Shown here piece by piece: positions 9,250 through 18,402 of a DNA stretch of 64,000 bases. The position numbers were made by a program, and so were the translations under genes. Origin of the DNA: Mariniblastus sp. (GTDB taxonomy: Bacteria > Planctomycetota > Planctomycetia > Pirellulales > Pirellulaceae). Under the pieces are notes generated by a model that did not search any database, was not told where the DNA came from, and was given only the letters and a program-made list of their open reading frames with translations. Location: NCBI GenBank assembly GCA_022447555.1, contig JAKVBF010000005.1, positions 53,528-117,527 of the forward strand. Direction: 5' to 3'. Position 1 is the stretch's first letter. Every line of letters starts with the position of its first letter.

Positions 9250-11100
9250 ATGAATAAAAAGCTAAGCGTACCAACCCACGCGAATGATTTTCCGGCTCGT
9301 TCACGGCGACGAATTGACGTCTCCGGTTGGGCATTTCTGACCGCCCTATTCTTGGTCGGATTGTTGGGTTGCGGAAATATCATTCCCAGAGGGCAAAGCC
9401 CCGATGAATCCATTATCTCAATGGATAATGACGCAAAACGAACCATTTATATCTCTGATGTTTGCAAAGTTTGGGGGCTTAATTATGCGCCGGTCGAAGG
9501 GGTCGGTCTGGTTTCGTCACTAGATGGCACCGGTAGTAATCCGGTTCCCAGCGGGCAACGTGATCATCTCTTATCCGAATTAAAAAATAGATCGATTGTC
9601 GAAGATCCCAAAAAGGCAATTGCCAGCGAAAATACCTCGATGGTTTTGGTCAAAGGGTTACTACCTCCTGGAATTAAAAAGGGTGAACGATTTGATGTCG
9701 AGGTACAACTAATGCCCAAATCCGACACGAGCAGTCTGATGTATGGGAAATTGATGAAAACACGAATGCGACCCATGATGAATACGGGGAGATCGGTCAA
9801 ATTGGGCACGGTCAATGCAGTAGTCAATGGAAGCGTTATGGTGGATTCGGTATTCGAAACACGCCAAGACGGAGCGAACCATACTCGCGGCTGGATTTTT
9901 GGTGGCGGTGTCGCACTGGAAGATCGCAAGATGGCACTCAAAGTCTTTACGGATCAAACCAAGGTCAAGTTGACCCGCAGCATTGCTTACTCCATTAACA
10001 ACCGGTTCACCACAGTGACGTCGAGCGGACGCCAAGGCGTTGCCACCGCAAAATCGGATCGGCATATTGCACTTGAATTGCCGGATGTCTACAAGCATAA
10101 CATTGGTCGTTATTTTCAGGTCTTGGTTAACATGGCGGTCGACGAGCGGGCCGACCTTCGGGTCAATCGATTGGATCGACTGGACCTAGAAATCAACGAT
10201 CCCAGCATCTGCGCTCGCGCAGCCTTAGAGTTGGAAGCGTTTGGTGAAGAAGGAGTTCCGGCGCTGAAGCGCGCTTTAAAAAATCCAGATTCGGTGGTTC
10301 GTTTTAACGCGGCTCAGGCTTTGGCTTATATGCAGCATACAGATGGTGTGGAAGATCTGGTATTCCTTGCCGAAAAGGAGCCGGCATACCGGTGGCATGC
10401 ACTCACCGCATTAGCGTCTCTGAACGAACCAGCCGCTGCAAACGGTCTTAATAAGTTAATGCATGTAAAAAGTGCGGAAACACGTTACGGTGCCTTTCGT
10501 GCGTTACAAAAACATTCCCCCAGTGAACCCGCAGTTGATGGCCAGTGGCTGGCCGATGATTTCTACTTTCACGTAGTGCCTTCGACGACTGACGCAATGT
10601 TGCATTTTTCTCGTTCCAAGCTGCCTGAGATTGTTGCCTTTGGTGAGACGCAGACGGTTTCTGAGGACTTTTTGTATGTTGAGACCGGTTTGACGGTTAA
10701 GGGAGCAGGTGACGGTCGAATCCAGATCACGCGATATATGCCGCAGCGTGGCGAAATTCGAAAGGAATGCTCCACACGCTTGGTCGAGTTGATTCCGACA
10801 TTAGCCGATCTCGGTTGTGACTACACGGTGATGGTTAATCTGTTTCGAGAAGCCATGAGCGGCGACATGTTGGAATCAAGATTGGTCGTGAATGCCGTAC
10901 CCAGAATACGTAATCAAAATGAGGCTCAGCCGGACGGTGGAGTGGACTCCGGAGACTTGGCGTTATCGCCCATGGCGGAATCCCTGGCTGACCTTGAAAG
11001 TCTCGATGACGAATTTCCGGAAGCAGATGGTGCTTCCGAAGCCGAGACAAAGACCAAAGAAGGAATGTTCACTCGTTTTAAAAATTGGTTCAGTGACTAG
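9250..11100 (+). CDS. Lipoprotein with FlgI-like domain and embedded HEAT repeats
   Basis: The 616-residue product has a hydrophobic segment ending in the lipobox LLGC (Cys41), so it is a predicted lipoprotein. Residues 64-320 resemble the flagellar P-ring protein FlgI: the GVGLVSSLDGTGSN loop, then ENTSMVLVKGLLPPG and GERFDVEVQL, which parallel the FlgI segments GLNGTGD, NVAAVMVTA.LPP and G..IDVTVSS. Residues 325-430 form about three HEAT-like helical repeats (for example EEGVPALKRALKNPDSVVRFNAAQALAYM). A further beta-rich stretch (440-555) and an acidic tail follow. True FlgI is a roughly 365-residue soluble periplasmic protein with no lipobox and no HEAT insert. No other rod or ring gene is nearby. 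A role in an envelope ring or a protein scaffold is inference. Confidence 0.75.
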   Translation: MNKKLSVPTHANDFPARSRRRIDVSGWAFLTALFLVGLLGCGNIIPRGQSPDESIISMDNDAKRTIYISDVCKVWGLNYAPVEGVGLVSSLDGTGSNPVPSGQRDHLLSELKNRSIVEDPKKAIASENTSMVLVKGLLPPGIKKGERFDVEVQLMPKSDTSSLMYGKLMKTRMRPMMNTGRSVKLGTVNAVVNGSVMVDSVFETRQDGANHTRGWIFGGGVALEDRKMALKVFTDQTKVKLTRSIAYSINNRFTTVTSSGRQGVATAKSDRHIALELPDVYKHNIGRYFQVLVNMAVDERADLRVNRLDRLDLEINDPSICARAALELEAFGEEGVPALKRALKNPDSVVRFNAAQALAYMQHTDGVEDLVFLAEKEPAYRWHALTALASLNEPAAANGLNKLMHVKSAETRYGAFRALQKHSPSEPAVDGQWLADDFYFHVVPSTTDAMLHFSRSKLPEIVAFGETQTVSEDFLYVETGLTVKGAGDGRIQITRYMPQRGEIRKECSTRLVELIPTLADLGCDYTVMVNLFREAMSGDMLESRLVVNAVPRIRNQNEAQPDGGVDSGDLALSPMAESLADLESLDDEFPEADGASEAETKTKEGMFTRFKNWFSD

Positions 11101-11260
11101 TTCACGATGTTTCCCACGGCCTGTTCGTTTGTAATTGGGATGGATTGGCAGTTTGGGTTGGCGGGGATTGTCGAAGAACAGCTGTTTTGCCAGTAGCCAC
11201 TGAATCCGGGCTGTGCGAAAATGATTAATTCGACCGTTGTTACTTTGATAGGTATGTTCG

Positions 11261-14200
11261 ATGCTTAAAGCCCTGGAGCTAACAGGCTTTAAGAGCTTTG
11301 CTGACAAAACCCGTTTTGAATTCCCTGCCGGAATTACCGTCGTCGTTGGCCCCAATGGGTCCGGTAAGTCGAACATTGTTGATGCGATAAAGTGGGTTCT
11401 TGGCGAGCAGAGCGCCAAAAGCCTGCGCGGTAAAGAAATGGCAGATGTCATTTTTAAGGGGGCCGGTGGTGCTGGAGGTCGTAAACCGGCTAACAGCGCT
11501 ACGGCCACCATTGTTTTGGACAACGCAGACCGCAGATTCGCCTTTGATGCCGACGAGGTACTGGTTGGCCGCAGGGTCTATCGAAGCGGCGAAGCGGAAT
11601 ATCTGATCAACGGAGACACGTGTCGCTTAAAGGACGTTAAAAATCTGTTCCGAGGTACCGGCGTTGGTACCGATGCTTACAGCCTCATTGAGCAGGGTAA
11701 GGTCGATCGTCTATTGCAGGCCAGTGCCAAAGATCGCCGTGCTATCTTTGAAGAAGCCGCCGGAATCAGTCGCTTCAAGGCTAAAAAGATTGAGGCTCAA
11801 CGGAGACTCTCGCGGGTTGAAGGGAACCTGATTCGACTTGCCGATATCGTCGAAGAGGTGGGTAGTCGATACCGTAGCGTCAAGGCTCAAGCGTCCAAGG
11901 CGTCTCGATACAAAGAATACTCGGACCGTCTCAAAGAGCTGCGCACATTTGTAGGTCTCAAGGATTGGCGGGCCTTTACCGAAAAACTTGACGAGATCGA
12001 GATTGAGCGTCGAGGGTTTGATGCTTCTGTCGAAGATTTGAATTCAGGCATCTCCAGTACCGATGAGCAACTCAAGGAAATCGAGCAAAAGCTCGATTCA
12101 TTTTCTGCCGAGGTCCAGCAGAAGCAGGAAGCGGTCACTCAGTCGCGGGAGTCCATGGCGCAGGTTGAGTCCAACGTGACGCTAAATCAATCTCGCTTGA
12201 ATGATAATTTACAGCGGCGGCCGGAGTTGGAGACGCAACTCAATCGGGCAGAAACGCGGTGTCAGGAATATCAGAGTCGCATCGAAGAAAATAACCGCTT
12301 ACTCGAATCGTCGGAGTTGGATTATAGTTCGGCCAATCAAGAGTTGACCGAACTAGATGTCGAGCTGCAGTCTTTGGAAGAGCAGCTGCAGGAAGCAAGC
12401 CAAACCATTACCTCCGGACGGGAAGAGTCCTCGAACTTAGTGGGACAGATTGCAGAGGTTGGTAGATTGGTGAGTTCGGCCGATGCGGAGATGGAGCAGG
12501 TTTCTCGGCAGCGATTGGCAATGGAGACGACCATCGCCGAGGAAGAGTTGTCACTGGCCAACCTCCAACAACAGCACGACTCATTTGTTGAAGAACGGCA
12601 GCAGTTGGAACAACAGGCGGCGTCAAAGGATTCGGCACTAGCTCAAGCGAAAGAAAGACTTACAGAAGCTCGTGAGAACCGTGAGAAGTTGGAAGGCTTA
12701 ATCGGGAGCATCAGCAACAAACATTCTGGAGTGACCCAGCGTACGAAAGTGCTGGAGGAACTTGAAAAACGCCTAGAAGGTGTGAATGCCGGTGCCAAAG
12801 AGTTGCTTAATCAATCCAAAATTGCCGATTCTGGGCCGATCAAAGATATTTTGGGCGTCGTCGCAGATTTGGTTTCGGTCAATGTTCAGCATGCTGGCAT
12901 CGTTGACGTGGCGCTCGGCGAGGTAGCTCAATATCTTGTTGTCGATGGGGACCGACTGCTTGATCAGTTGGCGACAGAGCAGCTTAAAGTGAAAGGCCGC
13001 GTTGGGATCATTCAGCTGGATCACCCTCCCACGTTGGGGGCAGATCCGAATATTAGCATGAATGGTCAGGAAGGGGTCATTGGCAGGGCTGATCGACTGG
13101 TTCAGGTTGACGCTCGCTTCGCCAGCTTTGTCCGCCAGCTTTTGGGAGGCACTTGGGTCGTCAAGACTCTGGCCGATGCCTTGCGGTTGTACACCGAGAA
13201 ACCCGAGACCGTTCGTTACGTTACGTTAGATGGTGAAATCGTCGAGTCAGATGGTACCGTGGTCGTTGGCCCTAAATCGGTCGCAACGGGCCTGGTGTCG
13301 CGCCGTAGTGAGCTTCGGTCGTTGCACCGTGATTTAATCCAGCTAAAAGAGAAGCTCGAGGCGAGCCGGGGGCAGTTGGGGCAAGTGAAAACACTTGAAT
13401 CGGAGAGTGATCGTCAGGTTCAGAAACTGATTAACGAGAACACGACCCTGGCCAAGCTGCTTTCGGATAAATCGGTGAGGGCTGGTGAAGCGAAAAAACA
13501 GATGGAATCGGTTGCCGTTAAAATCGCTGAATACCAAGGCCAAATGCGGGAGGCGGTTGAAGCTTTGCAGGAACTGGAGATCCGGCTTGAGAGTGACAGG
13601 GTGGTCTTGCAGCAACGAGAAGCGAGGCAGGCGGAGCTGAATCAGATCATTCAAGACCAGGACGCGCTCGTTGGGGAGTTCACCCGTCGTAAAACGGAGT
13701 TGCAACAAAAGGGTACCAAAGCAAAGGTGGTACTTGCCAAATTTGAGCAGCGGTTGTTGGATATTCAAACGCGACAGCAGCAACAGGAGTCTGAAGCCGC
13801 AGACATCCAGTCAGAGGCCCAGCGTTTGCAAAAGCAGTTGGAGTCCGATACGGATTTTGAATCTAAGGCGACCGCAGAAATCGAATCCCTAGAATCCCAG
13901 TTAAAGGAACTCAGTGCCCAGCGTGCTGGATTCGAAGAGTCGCTGGACAAGATAACAAGTGAAAAAAATGAGCTGGATTCGAGTCGACGCGAGTTGGCTT
14001 TGGAATTGAATACGAAGCGGGATGAGTTGCGTGCGATACAGGACAAGCAGCACCATCTTGAATTACGTACAGGCCAGCTTAACATGGAGCGGGATCGTCT
14101 GGCGGAGAGGCTCAATGAAGATTATGGCATTGAGATTGCCAATGTGGAAACACAAGAGGAAAGCGATGAGCAGCAAGCTGAGAGGGAGGCAGTTGATGCA

Positions 14201-14896
14201 GAAATCACTCAGTTGCGAAAGAAGATAGGTTCCATCGGATCGGTGAATCTAGACGCTTTGTCGGAGCTCGAAGAACTAGAGTCTCGGTACATGGCGATGG
14301 ACGAGCAGTATCAGGATTTGGTCAATGCCAAAGAATCGCTTGAGAAAATCATTGAACGGATTAATTCCGACAGCCGCCGCCTGTTTGTGGAAACACTCGA
14401 AGCAATCCGCGGTAATTTTCAAAAGCTCTATCGTCAGACATTTGGGGGTGGCCAAGCGGATATCATCTTAGAAGAGGGCGTGGATCCCCTTGAGGCGGGT
14501 GTTGAAATTGTTGCCACACCGCCAGGAAAACCCCAGTTCAATAACTCGTTGCTCAGTGGCGGAGAAAAAGCCTTGACTGCCGTATCACTGTTAATGGCTA
14601 TCTTTCAATTCAGGCCCAGCCCTTTTTGCGTACTGGATGAGGTGGATGCTCCCTTTGACGAAGCAAACATTGGGCGATTCGTGAACGTCTTAAAGAGCTT
14701 CTTGGATTGGACCAAGTTTGTGATTGTGACCCATTCCAAAAAAACCATGACAGCTGCGACGACCCTTTATGGCGTGACGATGCAGGAATCGGGTGTCTCG
14801 AAGCGGGTGAGCGTACGATTCGAGGACGTGAGCGAGGATGGGCATATCTCAGAAGAGGCGATCCGACGTGGTGGTGGCGATGAAGAGGCTGCCTAG
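11261..14896 (+). CDS. smc: SMC, chromosome segregation and condensation ATPase
   Basis: The 1211-residue product has the full SMC layout. The N-terminal ATPase half carries Walker A GPNGSGKSN near residue 32. A long Glu/Gln-rich coiled coil (170-510) leads to the globular hinge (about 525-690, beginning GPIKDILGVVADLV), then a returning coiled coil (700-1030). The C-terminal half carries the signature LLSGGEKALTA and Walker B CVLDEVDAPFDEAN. With ScpA and ScpB, neither of which is in this window, SMC forms the condensin that organises bacterial chromosomes. It is slightly longer than the usual 1150-1190 residues, with the extra length in the coiled coils. The start MLKALELTGFKSF at 11261 is the canonical N-terminus. 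Confidence 0.97.
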   Translation: MLKALELTGFKSFADKTRFEFPAGITVVVGPNGSGKSNIVDAIKWVLGEQSAKSLRGKEMADVIFKGAGGAGGRKPANSATATIVLDNADRRFAFDADEVLVGRRVYRSGEAEYLINGDTCRLKDVKNLFRGTGVGTDAYSLIEQGKVDRLLQASAKDRRAIFEEAAGISRFKAKKIEAQRRLSRVEGNLIRLADIVEEVGSRYRSVKAQASKASRYKEYSDRLKELRTFVGLKDWRAFTEKLDEIEIERRGFDASVEDLNSGISSTDEQLKEIEQKLDSFSAEVQQKQEAVTQSRESMAQVESNVTLNQSRLNDNLQRRPELETQLNRAETRCQEYQSRIEENNRLLESSELDYSSANQELTELDVELQSLEEQLQEASQTITSGREESSNLVGQIAEVGRLVSSADAEMEQVSRQRLAMETTIAEEELSLANLQQQHDSFVEERQQLEQQAASKDSALAQAKERLTEARENREKLEGLIGSISNKHSGVTQRTKVLEELEKRLEGVNAGAKELLNQSKIADSGPIKDILGVVADLVSVNVQHAGIVDVALGEVAQYLVVDGDRLLDQLATEQLKVKGRVGIIQLDHPPTLGADPNISMNGQEGVIGRADRLVQVDARFASFVRQLLGGTWVVKTLADALRLYTEKPETVRYVTLDGEIVESDGTVVVGPKSVATGLVSRRSELRSLHRDLIQLKEKLEASRGQLGQVKTLESESDRQVQKLINENTTLAKLLSDKSVRAGEAKKQMESVAVKIAEYQGQMREAVEALQELEIRLESDRVVLQQREARQAELNQIIQDQDALVGEFTRRKTELQQKGTKAKVVLAKFEQRLLDIQTRQQQQESEAADIQSEAQRLQKQLESDTDFESKATAEIESLESQLKELSAQRAGFEESLDKITSEKNELDSSRRELALELNTKRDELRAIQDKQHHLELRTGQLNMERDRLAERLNEDYGIEIANVETQEESDEQQAEREAVDAEITQLRKKIGSIGSVNLDALSELEELESRYMAMDEQYQDLVNAKESLEKIIERINSDSRRLFVETLEAIRGNFQKLYRQTFGGGQADIILEEGVDPLEAGVEIVATPPGKPQFNNSLLSGGEKALTAVSLLMAIFQFRPSPFCVLDEVDAPFDEANIGRFVNVLKSFLDWTKFVIVTHSKKTMTAATTLYGVTMQESGVSKRVSVRFEDVSEDGHISEEAIRRGGGDEEAA

Positions 14897-15812
14897 CCCC
14901 ATAGAGAGCCCTGACTGGGCCGTTTGACATCTTAGCTTGTTAACTGGCCTCGTTGATTAACGGTTCACCGGGCAGTGGGTAATTTTGGTTGCAAAGCCAA
15001 AGGCTAGCGAGCTAGCATTCTGCGGTTAGGACTGGATGTTTCTGAATTCGTCTCGAAGACTTACTAAAGGATGTGCCGGGCAGACTTACGAAATCCTGTA
15101 AGTCGTTGCTTCGAAACCTCTTTTCAACATCGATAGCAAAAAAAATTATTCGGCCAGTCAGCCCCACTGCCCGCTCGAAAGTTGCATGCATCTCGGGAAA
15201 AATGTAACAAATTGCAACTTCGGACGAACTCTGAATCGCGGCAGTATCGCGCAGAACGTTATGATTCGCGAAAGTTCCTAAAGTATTACCCTCTGAATAA
15301 ACGAAACTTAATGTCAGGTAGTCATGTTCGTGAACTGCTTTGATCTTCGGAGCGAAGCCTGACATTTCATGGTTACCTAAAGGGGGGGATTGCGAAACAG
15401 GTTTGTACGTGCCTGTTGATCATCCGATTATCACATTAGAAATGACCCTTTCACCGGTGGTGATCTTTTGTGCTCTTCCTCTCTTGCGACGTCTATTGCC
15501 GACTGTATGTCAATTTAGACCGGTTATGCTGATCACGCAGGTGCGATTATCCGAACTTGCATGATACTGGCGAAAAGGACCGATCTTAGGGCGGACAGAT
15601 CTCCGATGTCGTTTAAAGGCTAAGAACCAACGAATTGGTCCTAGTCTAAAGAAAGCGAGTTATTGTTTATCCCGACCCAGATGTTTCCGCCCTTACAGGT
15701 GGGACAAGGGATGGACGGTTGCACGAGAAAAACTGTTTGCGATTTACTTTGTCGTATTCAAGAAACTCGTGTAGCGAAAGACGATTCAAAGTGATTTTAT
15801 GGAGAGCCCGCG
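14897..15812. other. Long non-coding gap between smc and the HTH/pseudo-receiver gene
   Basis: These 916 bases hold no gene I can support. A 117-codon frame on the minus strand (15012-15365) and a 74-codon frame on the plus strand (15340-15564) lack recognisable motifs, and neither has a strong ribosome site. No tRNA-like cloverleaf, T-tracted hairpin or tandem repeat was seen. The last 250 bases are probably the promoter and leader of the regulator at 15813, which has GGAGAG seven bases before its ATG. Confidence 0.5.
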
Positions 15813-16385
15813 ATGAAGGTGTTCACAACTGGACAGGTCGCCAAGATCTGCAAAGTGGCCCCGCGCACGGTCAGTAAATGGTTTGATTCCGGCCGGCTGA
15901 AAGGCTACCGAATCCCCGGTTCACAAGACCGTCGTATCCCACGGGAATACCTGATCAAATTCCTCAAGGAGCATGGCATGCCCTTGGGTGATCTGGAAGA
16001 CGAAGCGATGGCGAAAGTCCTCATCGTCGCTCAGGATCAGGTACTAATTGAAAATCTCAAACGAGAACTTCCTCCGGAAAAATCGTTCAAAGTGGCCGTT
16101 GCTGCGAGCGGTTTCGAAGCTGGAATTCAAGCTGAAAGTTTTCACCCTGACTGCATCATTACTGACTTTTCAATTGGAAAAGTTGAAGCGATGCAAATTT
16201 GCCAAAACCTGCGAAAGAATCCCGATTTTTCGGAAACAATCCTTATTGCCTTGCTGCCGGACGATGGAAATCCAATTTCCTTCGATCGTTCAGCGATCAA
16301 TGAGACTTTCAAGAAGCCATTTGATGCCAGTTTGCTGGCTGAACGACTTCGCACACTGATCGGTTCACGGAAAGAATTGGTGTAA
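15813..16385 (+). CDS. HTH (MerR/excisionase-type) protein with degenerate receiver domain
   Basis: The 190-residue product starts with a helix-turn-helix of the excisionase/MerR type (FTTGQVAKICKVAPRTVSKWFDSGRLKGYRIPGS, followed by RRIPREYLIKFL), residues 1-52. A response-regulator-like alpha/beta domain covers 67-186. The receiver keeps an Asp in CIITDFSIG at the phospho-acceptor strand and the Lys in FKKPF. The N-terminal acidic pair is absent (VLIVAQDQ instead of VLIVDDD), and the Thr/Ser switch strand reads LIALLPDD. It is probably a DNA-binding regulator whose second domain is a pseudo-receiver used for dimerisation or ligand sensing. GGAGAG precedes the ATG. A strong terminator follows at 16455, so it is a single-gene unit. 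Confidence 0.85.
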   Translation: MKVFTTGQVAKICKVAPRTVSKWFDSGRLKGYRIPGSQDRRIPREYLIKFLKEHGMPLGDLEDEAMAKVLIVAQDQVLIENLKRELPPEKSFKVAVAASGFEAGIQAESFHPDCIITDFSIGKVEAMQICQNLRKNPDFSETILIALLPDDGNPISFDRSAINETFKKPFDASLLAERLRTLIGSRKELV

Positions 16386-16454
16386 CCACCAATGACTGTA
16401 TTCGCCGTAAGGTGAATCGAATGGATCTCAGTGACCGCCGACTTTCGCTCAAAT

Positions 16455-16490
16455 CCGTCGACGAGGTGACCCCCTCTCGACGGTTTTTTT
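16455..16490 (+). terminator. Rho-independent terminator after the HTH/pseudo-receiver gene
   Basis: A G/C-rich hairpin (left arm CCGTCGACGAGG at 16455-16466, right arm CCTCTCGACGG at 16473-16483, one bulge) is followed directly by seven T residues. It lies 70 bases downstream of the regulator's stop and upstream of moaC. Confidence 0.85.
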
Positions 16491-16673
16491 ATGCGCTTTT
16501 CTGAAAGTTGGAAAACAAACGGTGTCAGCCGTGTTGGGCGGTTTTTATGAGAGGCCCCTAAAACAAAGACGTTTGGGTCTCTCCTGTTTTTATTTATGAA
16601 CGATTTGGTTATTCTGGACCACGCAAAACGGTTCGTTTATTACGCCTAAAACGCTTTTTCCCCGAGAAAATAC

Positions 16674-17162
16674 ATGTCTGACTTGTCTCATTTTGACACC
16701 GATGGAAACAGCCAAATGGTGGACGTCGGCTCCAAACCGGTGAGCCGCAGATTGGCCGAAGCCTCTGCGGTCGTCGTCATGAAGCCGGAGACACTGACTC
16801 AGATCACTTCCGGGCAGATCAACAAAGGTGACGTGTTCGAAGTCGCTAGAATCGCCGGGATCATGGCCACGAAACGCACGGCAGACCTTGTTCCGCTCTG
16901 CCACCCTTTGGCGATTGATAGCGTTACGGTGAGTTTTGAGATCATGGATGAGGGGCGGTTGCGGGTTTCATCGAATGTCCAAAGTACAGGTAAGACGGGT
17001 GTTGAAATGGAAGCGTTGACCAGCGTGAGCATCGCGGCCTTGACGGTTTATGATATGTGCAAGAGTGTGGATCGTGAAATCGTGGTGACGGCCGTGCAGC
17101 TGGAGCAGAAATCGGGTGGTAAGAGTGGTCTCTTTGTACGTTCATCCTCTGGGGACCCTTAA
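16674..17162 (+). CDS. moaC: MoaC, cyclic pyranopterin monophosphate synthase
   Basis: The 162-residue product is the standard MoaC length. It carries MVDVGSKPVSRRLAEA near the N-terminus, the VPLCHPL loop with the active-site His, TGKTGVEMEALTSVSIAALTVYDMCK with the conserved Glu, Asp and Lys, and the C-terminal KSGGKSG. With MoaA it turns GTP into cyclic pyranopterin monophosphate, the first step of molybdenum cofactor synthesis in the cytoplasm. The other moa/moe genes are not nearby. fdhD, which serves molybdo-enzymes, is also in the window. The polyprenyl synthase gene begins three bases after the stop, so the two are probably cotranscribed despite unrelated pathways. Confidence 0.97.
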   Translation: MSDLSHFDTDGNSQMVDVGSKPVSRRLAEASAVVVMKPETLTQITSGQINKGDVFEVARIAGIMATKRTADLVPLCHPLAIDSVTVSFEIMDEGRLRVSSNVQSTGKTGVEMEALTSVSIAALTVYDMCKSVDREIVVTAVQLEQKSGGKSGLFVRSSSGDP

Positions 17163-17165
17163 AGC

Positions 17166-18209
17166 ATGCACTCAGAAAATGAATCCGCTGCCAGTGATTC
17201 GGAAATGGCCGTATCGAAGCCGGTTGGTTCGCTGTCCAAAAAGAAATTTTTAGCGGGCATCTATGAGCCGATAAGTGAGGATCTAGCGGAGGTTGACCGT
17301 CTGTTAGTCGAGGAGTTGAAGCGAGACGTTCCTTGGATGGAAAGCTTGCTGTCTCACACGAATATTTCGGGTGGAAAGCGAATGCGGCCCGCATTGGTTT
17401 TATTTTCCGGGATTTGTTGCGGTGAAATAAATCCGCAGCACCATCAGTTGGGTGCGGCCCTGGAAATGATTCACACCGCAAGCTTGGTTCACGATGACGT
17501 TTTGGATCACGCGGAACAAAGACGGCATGTGGCCACTGTGAATTCCCGCTGGGACAACAAGACAAGCGTTTTGCTAGGGGATTATTTGTTTACGCACGCA
17601 TTTCACATTGCCAGTAAATCAGATTCTTTGATGGCGCTTAAAAGACTTTCGATTGCCAGTAACCGGGTTTGTGAGGGGGAGATGAGGCAGAATGCTTGGA
17701 GCGGAGATTTTGAAATAACGGAAGCATCTTATCTTGATATGGTGGGGCAAAAAACCGCGGAGCTTTGTAGCTGTGCCTGTTATTGTGGGGCCCATTTTTC
17801 GGGAGCGGATGAAGTGACCTCAGAGAGATTTGGTGATTTCGGTCAAAATCTTGGTGTAGCATTTCAGATCGTTGACGACATTTTAGATCTTGTGGGAGAT
17901 GCTCAGACGGTTGGTAAGACCCTTGGCACCGATTTGAAAAACCGGAAACCTACCCTGCCCATCATTCATGGTTTGACCCAGGCGGTTCCAGCTTTACGTC
18001 AGGAAATGGTTCAGGTCTTGAAAGCCGAAGAGCCCGACTCCCAGCGGGTAATGGACTGGCTTCTTGATTCAGGTTCTTTGGGTTATGCGAATGGGGTTGC
18101 TCGAGTGTACGCCGAAAAAGCGGCCGGTTTTGCGAATCAATTATCCTCAGGGGATGGTTCGCGGGCATTGAAGGTGATGGCCGAGTTCGTCTTAGAGCGA
18201 ACGTACTAG
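17166..18209 (+). CDS. ispB: Polyprenyl diphosphate synthase (IspB/HepT type)
   Basis: The 347-residue product is a trans-prenyltransferase that extends allylic diphosphates with isopentenyl diphosphate. The first aspartate-rich motif is LVHDDVLDHAEQRR near residue 108 and the second is IVDDILDLVGD near 236; GGKRMRPAL is the substrate-binding Lys/Arg site. The residue five positions before the first motif is a small Ala (HTASLVHDD), as in long-chain synthases, so the product is probably the C35-C50 side chain of a quinone. That is inference from the family rule. About 30 extra hydrophilic residues precede the conserved core. It starts three bases after moaC and converges on nrdR. The symbol is the best guess among ispB, hepT and sds-type names. 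Confidence 0.85.
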   Translation: MHSENESAASDSEMAVSKPVGSLSKKKFLAGIYEPISEDLAEVDRLLVEELKRDVPWMESLLSHTNISGGKRMRPALVLFSGICCGEINPQHHQLGAALEMIHTASLVHDDVLDHAEQRRHVATVNSRWDNKTSVLLGDYLFTHAFHIASKSDSLMALKRLSIASNRVCEGEMRQNAWSGDFEITEASYLDMVGQKTAELCSCACYCGAHFSGADEVTSERFGDFGQNLGVAFQIVDDILDLVGDAQTVGKTLGTDLKNRKPTLPIIHGLTQAVPALRQEMVQVLKAEEPDSQRVMDWLLDSGSLGYANGVARVYAEKAAGFANQLSSGDGSRALKVMAEFVLERTY

Positions 18210-18402
18210 CCACTCGATTGCTAATGGCGTGGTTCGCCTGATGACTGGGGCCCCTTGTTAATCGATATGCCTCTAAGGCAATTGACCGAAGCTCATCAAT
18301 TGGCAGTCAAGCAGCACGAATCGTTGTGCTAACACAAACCCGCAGAGTGGAAGCGAAGAGAGACTGATTTGGACGAAAGCAAGCGTTTAGTTGGTTCTGT
18401 GT

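Noticed and set aside
10963-11523. 186-codon open frame on the minus strand
   Set aside because: It covers the start of smc and the end of the FlgI/HEAT gene on the opposite strand. No motif or ribosome site supports it.
15012-15365. 117-codon frame in the smc downstream gap
   Set aside because: No family motif, signal peptide or helix pattern. The upstream AGGTAACC is a poor ribosome site. Kept only as a note in the gap entry.
16942-17565. 207-codon open frame on the minus strand
   Set aside because: It is antisense to moaC and the polyprenyl synthase, both certain. Composition (many His, Pro, Ser, Arg) is typical of a shadow frame.
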